DNA of 49,449 bases, taken from positions 1 through 49,449 of the forward strand of contig JAPZUE010000077.1 in assembly GCA_027533385.1 (NCBI GenBank), read 5' to 3'. This stretch comes from Rhizobium sp. Its GTDB lineage: Bacteria; Pseudomonadota; Alphaproteobacteria; Rhizobiales; Rhizobiaceae. Shown piece by piece: positions 1 to 9,143 of this stretch. A program made the translations under genes and the position numbers. How positions within the stretch are numbered: position 1 is the first letter of the stretch; each line of letters begins with the position of its first letter. The notes below the pieces were generated by a model. The model was not told the origin of the DNA. It saw nothing but the letters and a program-made list of their open reading frames with translations, and did no database searches.

Positions 1-123
1 GACCGGCTCAAAGCCGCAGGAAAACCAACAAAGGTCGCCATCACCGCCATCATGCGAAAACTCATCGTTCTCGCGAACGCACTGCTGAAAAACAATCGAA
101 AATGGACCCCAAAACCAGCTTGA
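1..123 (+). CDS. IS110-family transposase, 3' fragment
   Basis: The window opens inside this gene; only the last 40 codons and the TGA are present. The visible peptide contains RLKAAGKPTKVAITAIMRKL followed by IVLANALLKNN. This is the characteristic C-terminal tail of IS110/IS116 transposases, after the transposase_20 domain. IS110 enzymes are DEDD recombinases that move elements usually lacking terminal inverted repeats, so the right end of the element cannot be fixed from this side. The stop lies only 14 bp from the convergent stop of the PAS-domain gene, so the IS boundary must be very close to or inside the end of that gene. Family assignment is confident; activity cannot be judged from the fragment. 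Confidence 0.85.
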   Translation, partial: DRLKAAGKPTKVAITAIMRKLIVLANALLKNNRKWTPKPA

Positions 124-137
124 TCAAAACGGATACT

Positions 138-1145
138 CTAATCCTGAGAGGCGCGCTGCAGCACCTCGAAATCATAAAGCTGCCCGGCGACGGAAATACG
201 TCGGGCAGAAATGACCACGGGGACAACATTGCCGGCCGCGTCGTGGATCTCGCCGCGCATCCCCGCATATCCACCGTCACGATCAAGCAACATCAGGCGC
301 TCGGCGCGCGCTTCGCTTCCCGACACGATCCCTGAGGAAACCATTTCGCTACCGCCGATCTCGTCCCAGCTTTTGCCCACCAGATCGAGATAGGCCTGGT
401 TCACCCGGATATAGCGTGAACTCTTCTGACCGATACTGGAGATCGAGAAGGCCACCGGCGACAGTTCGAACAGGGCCTGAATGACCGGACCGGACAGTGC
501 GGTCGACTCAGCCTGCTCTATAACCTCGCGAGAAATCAGCTGTTCGTCGCGACCGGGGGTGATCTCGTAATCGGCTGGCATGGCAAGCTCGTCCCGTAGG
601 ACGGCCACGAAGCGCCAGAGGTCGATCTCGAGAAACAGCGGCTTGTGGCTGTCGTCCACCTGTTCGAGACGCTCGGGAAGCGCATGGATCGCATCGCTGA
701 GGCGTTGCGTCTCGCGCGCGTTCCGAGCGCTGTTCAGCAGGCTGCGCAGCTTGCCGAGGGCGATATCGCGCAGGATCCCATAGGCAGCTTGCAGCTTTGA
801 CGCCCGCTCACCTTCCACCTCGTCCACGGGGCGGGAACCATCGGCCACCGGCAGTTCTTCAAGCAGCGCCCAGATGTGACGCTCCTCGGGACAGTCCTCC
901 TGCTTGGCGATCCCCTGCGGCGCATAACGGATCAGACTGAGTATCGTATCCACGCCGAACGCATTGACATCGGTCTCGACGGTCTGTCCATCGGCACCGA
1001 CTTCCCGAGCCGTCAGGCGGGTCGGGCCGCCATTGTCGTCGAAATAGACGCACACCTCGGTGATCCGGTCGGAGAATTCAAGCCACGGATGCTCACTGCG
1101 AAACGCCGTGAGCGCAGACTGGTCGAGCACGGTCAGTGCATACAT
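138..1145 (-). CDS. PAS-domain protein of unknown function
   Basis: The product is 335 residues. The ATG at 1145 was chosen because GGAGGAGG sits directly upstream; the frame could extend 12 codons further but without a ribosome site. The C-terminal third (about residues 215-330) reads as a PAS sensor domain, with the stretch ELSPVAFSISSIG, a RYIRVNQAYLDLVG core and a final beta strand VPVVISARRIS. The N-terminal two thirds are acidic and helical and I do not recognise them. No kinase, GGDEF, EAL, HTH or methyl-accepting domain follows the PAS, so it may be a stand-alone sensor or adaptor. There is no transmembrane segment, so it is probably cytoplasmic. It is convergent with the IS110 transposase end, whose stop is 14 bp away; the last few residues may have been altered by that insertion. 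Confidence 0.7.
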   Translation of the reverse strand: MYALTVLDQSALTAFRSEHPWLEFSDRITEVCVYFDDNGGPTRLTAREVGADGQTVETDVNAFGVDTILSLIRYAPQGIAKQEDCPEERHIWALLEELPVADGSRPVDEVEGERASKLQAAYGILRDIALGKLRSLLNSARNARETQRLSDAIHALPERLEQVDDSHKPLFLEIDLWRFVAVLRDELAMPADYEITPGRDEQLISREVIEQAESTALSGPVIQALFELSPVAFSISSIGQKSSRYIRVNQAYLDLVGKSWDEIGGSEMVSSGIVSGSEARAERLMLLDRDGGYAGMRGEIHDAAGNVVPVVISARRISVAGQLYDFEVLQRASQD

Positions 1146-1325
1146 GGTGCCTCCTCCACAACCGGCCGTGGTGCCAAACACACCACACCTGCCCCTCGAA
1201 GCAGGAATCGCCGAACATCAGCATAAATCAAACACCGCAGCTTCTGAACGTGTTTCTAAAGCCGTACAAGTGTATGAATATTTAAGCTGAACTCTTGGAG
1301 TTTCTACACCGGCGCAAGATTGCGA

Positions 1326-1369
1326 CAGTCTGGCGGCCAAACCCATGAAAGGTTAGGGGCGCCAGACTG
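1326..1369 (-). terminator. 10-bp inverted repeat downstream of gcdH
   Basis: CAGTCTGGCG (1326-1335) and CGCCAGACTG (1360-1369) are perfect complements around a 24-base loop. An inner AACC/GGTT pairing (1340-1343, 1351-1354) is also possible. It starts 18 bases beyond the gcdH stop, a position expected for a 3' stem-loop. No U-tract follows on either strand, so it is a stability or Rho-dependent end signal rather than a classical intrinsic terminator. Confidence 0.45.
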
Positions 1370-1387
1370 GCTCTGCTCAACGCGGGA

Positions 1388-2584
1388 TCAGAAGAAGGCC
1401 TGAATGCCGGTCTGGGCACGACCCAGAATAAGAGCATGCACGTCATGCGTGCCCTCGTAGGTATTCACGGTTTCCAGATTCTGCGCATGCCGCATGACAT
1501 GGTATTCGATCTGGATGCCGTTGCCGCCATGCATGTCGCGGGCCATGCGGGCGATGTCGAGCGCCTTGCCGCAATTGTTGCGCTTGACGATCGAAATCAT
1601 CTCGGGCGCGAACTGGTGCTCGTCCATGAGGCGACCGACACGCAGCGAACCGAGCAGACCAAGCGAGATTTCAGTCTGCATGTCGGCCAGCTTCTTCTGG
1701 AAGAGCTGCGTGCCGGCAAGCGGCTTTCCGAACTGCTTGCGATCAAGGCCATACTGGCGGGCACGATGCCAGCAATCCTCGGCCGCACCGAGAACGCCCC
1801 AGGAAATGCCATAACGGGCGCGGTTAAGGCAGCCGAACGGCCCCTTGAGGCCGGAAACGTTAGGCATCAGCGCGTCTTCACCAACCTCGACGCCGTCCAT
1901 GACGATTTCGCCGGTAACCGAAGCGCGCAGCGAAAGCTTGCCGCCGATCTTCGGAGCGGACAGCCCCTTCATCCCCTTTTCGAGAATGAAGCCGCGGATT
2001 TCGCCGCCATGTGCTTCCGACTTTGCCCAGACGACGAAGACATCGGCGATCGGCGCGTTGGAGATCCACATCTTCGAGCCGCGCAGGCGATAACCGCCCT
2101 CGATCTTTTCGGCGCGCGTCTTCATGCCGCCTGGATCGGAGCCGGCATCCGGCTCGGTCAGGCCGAAGCAGCCGATGAGTTCACCGGAAACGAGACCTGG
2201 AAGATACTTGTCCTTCTGCTCTTCCGAGCCATAGGCATAGATCGGATAGATGACGAGCGACGACTGCACGCTCATCATCGAGCGATAGCCGGAGTCGATG
2301 CGCTCGATCTCCCGCGCTACCAGGCCGTAGGACACGTAGTTGGCGCCGGCCGCACCATATTTCTCGGGCAGCGTCACACCGAGGAGACCGGCCTTGCCCA
2401 TCAGGCGGAAGAGCTCCGGCTCGACCGTTTCACCGAGATAGGCGTCAGCGACCCTCGGAGCGAGCTCGGCTTCGGCAAAGGCGGCCGCCGCATCCTGGAT
2501 CATCCGCTCGTCCTCGCTGAGGATCTCGGACATCAGGAAAGGATCACTCCAGGAAAAGGGTCGCATCTCGCTCATCGGTCTCAT
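1388..2584 (-). CDS. gcdH: Glutaryl-CoA dehydrogenase
   Basis: This 398-residue acyl-CoA dehydrogenase family enzyme is predicted to oxidise and decarboxylate glutaryl-CoA to crotonyl-CoA with FAD, in lysine, tryptophan and glutarate breakdown. Family signatures are GCFGLTEPDAGSDPGG around residue 140, the KMWISNAPIADVFVVWAK strand, and the C-terminal NTYEGTHDVHALILGRAQTG, in which Glu377 is the expected catalytic base. The YEGTHDVH context and overall length match glutaryl-CoA dehydrogenase better than short-chain or isovaleryl enzymes. The start is ambiguous: ATGs at 2584, 2575 and 2566 all lack a strong ribosome site. It is divergent from a LysR gene 88 bp away, a usual arrangement for this gene and its regulator. 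No glutarate CoA-transferase or ETF genes are nearby. Confidence 0.93.
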   Translation of the reverse strand: MRPMSEMRPFSWSDPFLMSEILSEDERMIQDAAAAFAEAELAPRVADAYLGETVEPELFRLMGKAGLLGVTLPEKYGAAGANYVSYGLVAREIERIDSGYRSMMSVQSSLVIYPIYAYGSEEQKDKYLPGLVSGELIGCFGLTEPDAGSDPGGMKTRAEKIEGGYRLRGSKMWISNAPIADVFVVWAKSEAHGGEIRGFILEKGMKGLSAPKIGGKLSLRASVTGEIVMDGVEVGEDALMPNVSGLKGPFGCLNRARYGISWGVLGAAEDCWHRARQYGLDRKQFGKPLAGTQLFQKKLADMQTEISLGLLGSLRVGRLMDEHQFAPEMISIVKRNNCGKALDIARMARDMHGGNGIQIEYHVMRHAQNLETVNTYEGTHDVHALILGRAQTGIQAFF

Positions 2585-2672
2585 CCATTTGTTTCGTTAT
2601 GCCAGATTGCTCATGTCTGACGACAATTCAAGCCATGTTTACTCATGTTGCTATTAGGTCTATTCATATCCC
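2585..2672. promoter_or_regulatory. Divergent gcdH / LysR promoter region
   Basis: This 88-bp gap must hold promoters for both divergent genes and probably the LysR binding site. CATGTTTACTCATG (from about 2634) has CATG at each end, and a second CTCATGT lies about 35 bp to its left, but I see no clear T-N11-A dyad. Neither gene has a strong Shine-Dalgarno here, so translation signals do not fix the starts. Confidence 0.5.
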
Positions 2673-3593
2673 ATGCTGACACATCAACGTCGTTTCCTGC
2701 CGTCCACCAGCGCGCTCGCCGCATTCGATTCCGTCGCCAAGCTCGGCAGCTTTTCGGCTGCCGCCAACGAACTGGCGCTGACACAAGGGGCGATCAGCCG
2801 CCAGATCGGCCTTCTCGAAGACCAGCTCGGCGTCAAGCTCTTCGAGCGCACCAATCGCGGCGTCGAACTGACGGCGATCGGCAGAACCTATGCAAAAGGT
2901 ATCGGCGACGCACTCGCCACTATCCGCACGCTCTCGCTCGAAGCCATGGCGACCCGCGACGACACGCATCTGCGCCTCGCCATCCTTCCCACCTTCGGCA
3001 CCCGCTGGCTGATGCCTCGCATTCCCGACTTCCTGTCGAAGAACCCCGCCATCATCATGGATTTCGCCACCCGCATCGGCCAGTTCGACTTCGAGGGCTC
3101 GGGGCTGGATGCCGCGATCCATATCGGCGAACCCAACTGGCCAGGAACGGACTGCCAGTTCCTGATGCATGAAATGGTGGTGCCGGTCTGCAGCCCGACT
3201 TTCCTCGCCGCCAACCCCGTGAAGCGCCCGGAGGATCTTCTGGCCAAACCGCTCTTCGACATGGCATCCCGCCCGCGCGCCTGGGAGCACTGGTTTTCGA
3301 GCCTTAACATCAGCGAAGGCCGAGGTGGCGGCATGCGTTTCGAGCAATTTTCCAACGTTGTCCAGGCCTGCCATGCGGGCCTCGGCATTGCATTGGTGCC
3401 GACCTTCCTGATCGAGCCGGAACTGGCAAGTGGCCAGCTGGTCCGCGCCTGGGATCACGAGGTCAAAAGCGCAAGCGCCTACTACCTCGTGCGTCCGCTG
3501 TCGAAGATGGCCTATGGGCCGGCAAGCACCTTTGCCGCCTGGATCCTCGACCAGGCAAGGACCTTCAGCGAGCGGCGCCCGGCAGAGGTTTGA
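2673..3593 (+). CDS. LysR-family regulator, GcvA/GcdR-like
   Basis: The product is 306 residues, standard for LysR regulators. The N-terminal winged HTH (about residues 10-68) reads AAFDSVAKLGSFSAAANELA then LTQGAISRQIGLLEDQLGV, followed by the effector domain. The sequence style (LPSTSALAAFD start, LPTFGTRWLMPRI, MHEMVVPVCSP) places it in the GcvA-like branch. That branch includes GcdR-type regulators beside glutaryl-CoA dehydrogenase genes. Divergent placement 88 bp from gcdH suggests it controls that gene; the ligand is unknown but could be glutarate. The ATG at 2673 follows TATTCATATCCC, which contains no real ribosome site, so translation may be weak or the mRNA nearly leaderless. Confidence 0.88.
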   Translation: MLTHQRRFLPSTSALAAFDSVAKLGSFSAAANELALTQGAISRQIGLLEDQLGVKLFERTNRGVELTAIGRTYAKGIGDALATIRTLSLEAMATRDDTHLRLAILPTFGTRWLMPRIPDFLSKNPAIIMDFATRIGQFDFEGSGLDAAIHIGEPNWPGTDCQFLMHEMVVPVCSPTFLAANPVKRPEDLLAKPLFDMASRPRAWEHWFSSLNISEGRGGGMRFEQFSNVVQACHAGLGIALVPTFLIEPELASGQLVRAWDHEVKSASAYYLVRPLSKMAYGPASTFAAWILDQARTFSERRPAEV

Positions 3594-3634
3594 ACTCTAC
3601 CCAGAAATGAGTCGCATGCTGTGTCCTGTGCCGA

Positions 3635-3663
3635 TTGACAAGCCCCTGTCATGAGCAAAGACT
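3635..3663 (+). promoter_or_regulatory. Possible promoter of the alpha-2-macroglobulin gene
   Basis: TTGACA at 3635-3640 is a perfect -35 element. Seventeen bases further lies AAGACT (3658-3663), a poor -10 with three of six matches. The start codon is 36 bp downstream. Position is plausible but the weak -10 keeps confidence low. Confidence 0.3.
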
Positions 3664-3698
3664 AACCCTTGAAGCCATGATCAGGCTTGGAGGGGACC

Positions 3699-6600
3699 AT
3701 GTTTACGAACCGTTTTTCGGCGTTGCTCACAGTCGCGCTGGCGCTCTTGCCGTTTTCCCCTCCAGCTTCCGCGCAGGACATCCGGACAATCGAACGCATT
3801 GACGATGCGGACTATTTCGGTTTCGACCTGCGAACCGAAAAGAATGTCTCGATCGATGAGTGTGAAGCGAGCTGCATCGGCGATTCCGCCTGCCGGGCCT
3901 TCACCTACAATCCGAAGGTCAACTGGTGCTTCCTCAAGTCCGACTATGACCAGCTGAACAGCTTCCCCGGCGCAATCGCCGGGCGCATCGTTGTCCAGGC
4001 GGCAGAAGAAGACATCGGCGCTCCACCGGCCCTGGCTTTCATTTCGGACTACCTGAAGACCGAAGCCCGCAACCAGCGTGACAATCTTGCCATTGCCCCC
4101 GAGCAGGAAGGGCTGGGACGCGACGCGCTGATCGAAACCGGTCGCGCTGCCTTCACCGGAGGCAATATCGATTTCGCCGTTGCCTCAATGAAAGGCGCGC
4201 TGTCCATCGATCCCGACGATCAGGCCCTGTGGCTCGAACTGGCCCGCATGGCCAACACCGTCACCGGGAACTACGGAATGGCGAATGAAGGGGCGATGGC
4301 TGCAATCAACGGCTATCTCCTGACCCGTGGCGCAGCGACCCGCGCCGACGCCCTGGCCACGCTCGCCAGATCGCTCGAAAACAGCGAGACCTGGCGCTCG
4401 GCGCTCAGCGCCTACAAGGCAAGCCTCGAACTCGCGTCGAACGCCGAAGTCCAGGCCGCCTTCGAAGACCTGCGCGCCCGCCAGGGCTTCCGCGTCGTCA
4501 ACAACACGGTGGATTCCGACAGCGCTTCGCCGCGTGCCTGCGTCGAATTCTCCGAGCCGCTGGTCAAGCGCGGCGTCGACTATTCGTCCTTTGTCACCCT
4601 CGACGGCAAGACGCCGAAGGCGCTCGAAGCGAAGAACAACCAGATCTGCGTCGAGGGACTGGAGCATGGCGGCCGCTATCGCCTCGCAATCCGCGCCGGC
4701 CTGCCCTCATCCGTGGACGAAAATCTGGAAGCCCCGGTCGAGCTTGAGCTTTACGTCCGCGACCGCAGTTCCACCGTGCGCTTCACCGGCGACAGCTTCG
4801 TTCTGCCCTCCTCTGCCCGTCAGGGCATTCCGCTCGTCTCGATCAACAGCGAAAGCGCCAATCTCGAACTCTACCGGATCGGCGACCGCAACATCGCTCC
4901 GCTGCTGGCATCCTCTCAGTTCCTGACCCAGATGGACGGCTACACCGCCGGCCGTGTAAAGGATGAACTGGGCGAACTCGTCTGGCAGGGCTCGGTCGAG
5001 ATCGCCAACGAGCAGAACAAGGAAGTCATCACCAGCATTCCGCTGCAGGAAGCGCTGCCGACCCGCAAGCCCGGCATCTATGTGATGACTGCGGTCTCCC
5101 CGACCGGGGTCACCGAGAGCTGGGACAGCCGCGCGACGCAATGGTTCGTGGTCTCCGACATCGGCCTCTCAACCTTTGCCGGCACGGACGGCCTGCATGT
5201 CTTCGCGCGTTCGCTCGCATCAGCAAGCCCTCTTGCCAATATCGAGCTGCAACTGATTGCCAAGAACAACGAAATCCTCGCGACCGCGACGACCGACTCC
5301 GAAGGCCGCGCCCGCTTTGACGCTGGCCTCGTTCGCGGCGGCGCTGCATTGGCGCCAGCCGTCATCGCGGCCCGCAGCGGTGCCGACGACAACGTCTTCC
5401 TCGACATGACCCGCGCCGGCTTCGACCTCTCCGATCGCGGCGTCACCGGTCGCCCGGCCCCGGGCCCGGTCGATATCCTCGCCTGGACCGAGCGTGGCAT
5501 CTACCGCCCCGGCGAAACCGTGCATGCCGCAGCGCTGGCCCGCGACACCAATGCTGATGCCATTTCCGGCCTGCCACTGACTTTCCTTTTCTCGCGGCCC
5601 GACGGTGTCGAGTTCCGCCGCATGGCGGTGTCAAGCGAGACGCTTGGTGGTTATGCCGTCGATCTGCCCATCCTCGCCAATGCCATGCGCGGCACCTGGA
5701 CGGTGGCAATTCACACCGATCCCAAGAAGCCGGCGATCGCCCAGTCGACCTTCCTCGTCGACGACTTCGTGCCGGATCGGCTCGACCTGAAACTGTCCAG
5801 CGAAGCCACGGCCATCTCCCCTGAGGAGCCCGTGACGGTTTCCGCCGATGGTCGTTACCTCTACGGCGCGCCGGCAGCAGGCCTGACGCTCGAAGGCGAA
5901 GTCGTGATCCGCCCGACAACAAGCCATCCGGACTTCGACCGCTACAGCTTCGGCCTTTCAGACGAAGAAGGCATCGAGGACATGCGTGTTCCGCTCGAAG
6001 GCCTTGACGCGCTGGATGACGAGGGACTGGCCACCATAGATGTCTCCCTCACCGACCTGCCGTCGACGACGCGGCTTCTGAATGCCGACGTGGTCCTGCG
6101 CCTCCGTGAAGGCGGCGGCCGCGCCGTCGAACGCAAGCTGACCCTGCCGGTGACGCCGGAGGGTCCTGTTATCGGCATCAAGCCGGAATTCGAGGGCGAT
6201 CTCGCCGAAAACACCAATGCCGCCTTCAACCTGATCGCCCTTGGCCCCGATGGTCAGCGCCAGGCGCTGCCGGCTGCACGCTGGAAGCTGATCAAGCTGG
6301 AGCGGAACTACCAATGGTACCGCGACGGCTCGTCCTGGCGTTACGAACCGATCACCACGACCAAGCTCGTGGCCGATGGCACCACAGACATCGCAGCAGA
6401 CGGCACCCCGCTTTCGGTCCCCGTCACCTGGGGCAGCCACCGTCTGGAGGTCGAACAGGGCGGCGCGATCACCAGCGTCGATTTCGACGCCGGCTGGTTT
6501 GTCACCGCAAGCTCCACGGAGACGCCGGATGCCCTCGAAGTCGGCCTCGACAAGCCCTCCTATCAGGTCGGAGACACCGCAAAGCTGAAGATCTCGCCGC

Positions 6601-9143
6601 GCTTCGCCGGCCAGGTCATCGTGACCTCCGGCACGGATGCGCTGATTTCCACCCAGGTTGCCGAGGTCCCGGCGACCGGCGCGGAGATCGAGATCCCCGT
6701 GACAGCAGATTTCGGTGCCGGGGCCTATGTGACGGCAACGCTCTTCCGTCCTGGTCACGCCGAGGAAAGCCGCATGCCGGCGCGTGCGATCGGTATTGCC
6801 TGGCTCGCCGTCGATCCGGGTGCCGACAAACTCGCGATCAAGCTTTCGCCGCCGGAAAAGACCCTGCCCCGCCAGCCGCTCGAGATCCCCGTGGAAGTCA
6901 CCGGCGCCGGCATCGGTGAGGAAGCCTATGTCATGGTCGCCGCCGTCGACGTCGGCATCCTCAACCTCACCCGCTACGAGACACCCGATCCGGAAAGCCA
7001 TTACTTCGGCCAGCGCCGCCTCGGCCTCGAACTGCGCGACCTCTATGGCCGCCTGATCGATGGCTCGCTGGGTGCAACCGGACGCCTGCGCACCGGTGGC
7101 GACGGCGGACAGGTCGCCCTTCAGGGCAATCCGCCGCGCGAAAAGCTCGTGGCCTTCTTCTCCGGCCCCGTGAAGCTCGATGCAGACGGCAAGGCGACCG
7201 TCTCCTTCGACATCCCCCAGTTCAACGGCACGGCCCGCATCATGGCCTGGGCCTGGTCGAAGACCGGCGTCGGCCACAGCGAGACGGATGTGATCATCCG
7301 CGATCCCGTCGTCGTGACGGCAAGCCTGCCAAAGTTCTTGGCACCTGAAGACCAGAGCAGCCTGCGCCTCGACATCGCGGCGACAGACGCGCCAACAGGC
7401 ACCTACACGCTCGCCGTCACCGGCAACGGTCCGGTCAGTGTCGGCGGGGCCGAAAGCCAGGAAGTTGCGCTGACTTCAGGTGAGACCACCACCGTCACTC
7501 TTCCGCTCACCGCAAACGCCCCCGGCGACGGAGCCATCGACATTGCCCTCTCAGGCGCCGACGGCATCGCCGTCAGCCAGTCTCTCGATCTTCCGGTACG
7601 CCCGGCCACGCTGCCGATCACCGAGCGGCAGGTCATTGCGCTGGCACCGGGCAAGAGCCTGACCGTCGATGGCGACCTGCTCGCCGATAGCCTGCTACAG
7701 GGCGCCTCTGTCAGCCTCAATGTCGCCCGTGCCGATGGCCTCGACATTCCCGGCCTGCTGATGGCGCTCGACCGCTATCCCTATGGCTGCGCCGAACAGA
7801 CGACCAGCCGCGCGCTGCCGCTTCTCTACTTCGACGAGCTGGCCAAGCTCTCCGGCCTGCCGGAGGACGAAGCGATCAACAAGCGCGTGCAGGACGGCAT
7901 CCTGCGTGTGCTGGCCTATCAGTCGTCGAGCGGCTCCTTCGGCCTCTGGGCACCCGGTTCTGAAAGCCTCTGGCTCGACGCCTATGTCACCGACTTCCTG
8001 ACCCGCGCCCGCGAGCAGAAATTCGACGTGCCGGAGGAAGCCTTGGTCCAGGCGTTGCAGAACCTGCAGAACCGCATCGCCTATGACAACGACATCCGCA
8101 CGCGCGGCAACGAGATCGCCTATGCGCTTTATGTGCTGGCCCGCAGCCGCAAGGCCTCGCTCAGCGATCTGCGCTACTACGCCGATACGATGCTGGGTGA
8201 CTTCCCGACGCCTCTCTCGAAAGCGCATCTGGCAGCGGCATTATCGCTCTACGGCGACAGCGAGCGGGCCAACGGTGTCTTCCTCGATGCAGCCGGCATG
8301 AGCGAACAGGCCCGCCTCACGCCGGTCAGCTTCTCGCGCTCCGATTATGGCTCGGCGCTTCGCGATGCCGCTGGCGTCCTGGCGCTTGCGGCCGAAAGCC
8401 GCCCGGTTCCGCCTGTCGTCCCGATCCTGGCAAAGGTCGTGGCCGACGAATGGAAGGCGAAACAAACTCTCAGCACCCAGGAACAGACCTGGATGCTGCT
8501 CGCCGCACGCGCGCTGCAGCAGGACGACAAGGGTCTGAAGCTGGATGTCAACGGTGTCGAAAAGACCGGCGCCTATGCCGCGACCATCCCGGGCGACGCC
8601 CTGCTGCAGGCACCGATGACGCTCACCAATACCGGGCTTGATCCGGTCAGTGCGGCAATCACGACGGTCGCCGCCCCGGTCGAACCGCCGGCAGCCGGTG
8701 GCGAAGGCTTCGAGATTACCAAGACCTATTACGGTCTTGATGGCGAGGAAGCCAACGTCACCGAAGCCATCCAGAACGAACGTTATGTTGTGGTGCTGGA
8801 AGTGACCGAGGAAGACGAATGGCCGGCGCAGCTGCTGGTCACCGATCTGCTTCCGGCCGGCTTCGAGATCGACAATCCAAGCCTGGTCGACAGCGCCGCC
8901 CTCGCCAACTTCGAGTGGATCGGCCAGACCGAAACGGCGCATCTCGAGTTCCGCAGCGACCGCTTCGTGGCGGCGATCAATCGCGGCGAAGGCGAAAACG
9001 GCACGATCACGCTGGCCTATGTCGTCCGCGCGGTCACGCCGGGCACCTATGACCTGCCGGCGGCAAGCGTCGAAGACATGTATCGCCCGCAGCTGTCGGC
9101 GCGCACGGCAGCCGGTGCGATGACGGTCTCGACCGCACCCTGA
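3699..9143 (+). CDS. Secreted bacterial alpha-2-macroglobulin with PAN domain
   Basis: The product is 1814 residues. The ATG at 3699 follows GGAGGGG; an in-frame TTG 12 bases earlier is unlikely. A signal peptide ends near FSPPASAQ without a lipobox, so the protein is probably periplasmic and soluble, unlike lipoprotein homologues such as YfhM. Residues about 27-95 form a Cys-rich PAN/Apple module (ECEASCIGDSACRAFTYNP). A short TPR-like helical region follows, then macroglobulin domains. The thioester motif is intact as YPYGCAEQ (Cys1364 to Gln1367) in the thioester domain, followed by the receptor-like C-terminus. Family members trap proteases covalently in the periplasm. The stop overlaps the PBP1C start (TGATG), the classic pairing that links protease trapping with peptidoglycan repair after envelope damage. 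Confidence 0.93.
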   Translation: MFTNRFSALLTVALALLPFSPPASAQDIRTIERIDDADYFGFDLRTEKNVSIDECEASCIGDSACRAFTYNPKVNWCFLKSDYDQLNSFPGAIAGRIVVQAAEEDIGAPPALAFISDYLKTEARNQRDNLAIAPEQEGLGRDALIETGRAAFTGGNIDFAVASMKGALSIDPDDQALWLELARMANTVTGNYGMANEGAMAAINGYLLTRGAATRADALATLARSLENSETWRSALSAYKASLELASNAEVQAAFEDLRARQGFRVVNNTVDSDSASPRACVEFSEPLVKRGVDYSSFVTLDGKTPKALEAKNNQICVEGLEHGGRYRLAIRAGLPSSVDENLEAPVELELYVRDRSSTVRFTGDSFVLPSSARQGIPLVSINSESANLELYRIGDRNIAPLLASSQFLTQMDGYTAGRVKDELGELVWQGSVEIANEQNKEVITSIPLQEALPTRKPGIYVMTAVSPTGVTESWDSRATQWFVVSDIGLSTFAGTDGLHVFARSLASASPLANIELQLIAKNNEILATATTDSEGRARFDAGLVRGGAALAPAVIAARSGADDNVFLDMTRAGFDLSDRGVTGRPAPGPVDILAWTERGIYRPGETVHAAALARDTNADAISGLPLTFLFSRPDGVEFRRMAVSSETLGGYAVDLPILANAMRGTWTVAIHTDPKKPAIAQSTFLVDDFVPDRLDLKLSSEATAISPEEPVTVSADGRYLYGAPAAGLTLEGEVVIRPTTSHPDFDRYSFGLSDEEGIEDMRVPLEGLDALDDEGLATIDVSLTDLPSTTRLLNADVVLRLREGGGRAVERKLTLPVTPEGPVIGIKPEFEGDLAENTNAAFNLIALGPDGQRQALPAARWKLIKLERNYQWYRDGSSWRYEPITTTKLVADGTTDIAADGTPLSVPVTWGSHRLEVEQGGAITSVDFDAGWFVTASSTETPDALEVGLDKPSYQVGDTAKLKISPRFAGQVIVTSGTDALISTQVAEVPATGAEIEIPVTADFGAGAYVTATLFRPGHAEESRMPARAIGIAWLAVDPGADKLAIKLSPPEKTLPRQPLEIPVEVTGAGIGEEAYVMVAAVDVGILNLTRYETPDPESHYFGQRRLGLELRDLYGRLIDGSLGATGRLRTGGDGGQVALQGNPPREKLVAFFSGPVKLDADGKATVSFDIPQFNGTARIMAWAWSKTGVGHSETDVIIRDPVVVTASLPKFLAPEDQSSLRLDIAATDAPTGTYTLAVTGNGPVSVGGAESQEVALTSGETTTVTLPLTANAPGDGAIDIALSGADGIAVSQSLDLPVRPATLPITERQVIALAPGKSLTVDGDLLADSLLQGASVSLNVARADGLDIPGLLMALDRYPYGCAEQTTSRALPLLYFDELAKLSGLPEDEAINKRVQDGILRVLAYQSSSGSFGLWAPGSESLWLDAYVTDFLTRAREQKFDVPEEALVQALQNLQNRIAYDNDIRTRGNEIAYALYVLARSRKASLSDLRYYADTMLGDFPTPLSKAHLAAALSLYGDSERANGVFLDAAGMSEQARLTPVSFSRSDYGSALRDAAGVLALAAESRPVPPVVPILAKVVADEWKAKQTLSTQEQTWMLLAARALQQDDKGLKLDVNGVEKTGAYAATIPGDALLQAPMTLTNTGLDPVSAAITTVAAPVEPPAAGGEGFEITKTYYGLDGEEANVTEAIQNERYVVVLEVTEEDEWPAQLLVTDLLPAGFEIDNPSLVDSAALANFEWIGQTETAHLEFRSDRFVAAINRGEGENGTITLAYVVRAVTPGTYDLPAASVEDMYRPQLSARTAAGAMTVSTAP

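Noticed and set aside
1436..2620. A 394-codon plus-strand frame opposite gcdH
   Set aside because: gcdH is an unmistakable enzyme in the other direction; the mirror frame is rich in His/Arg and has no domain.
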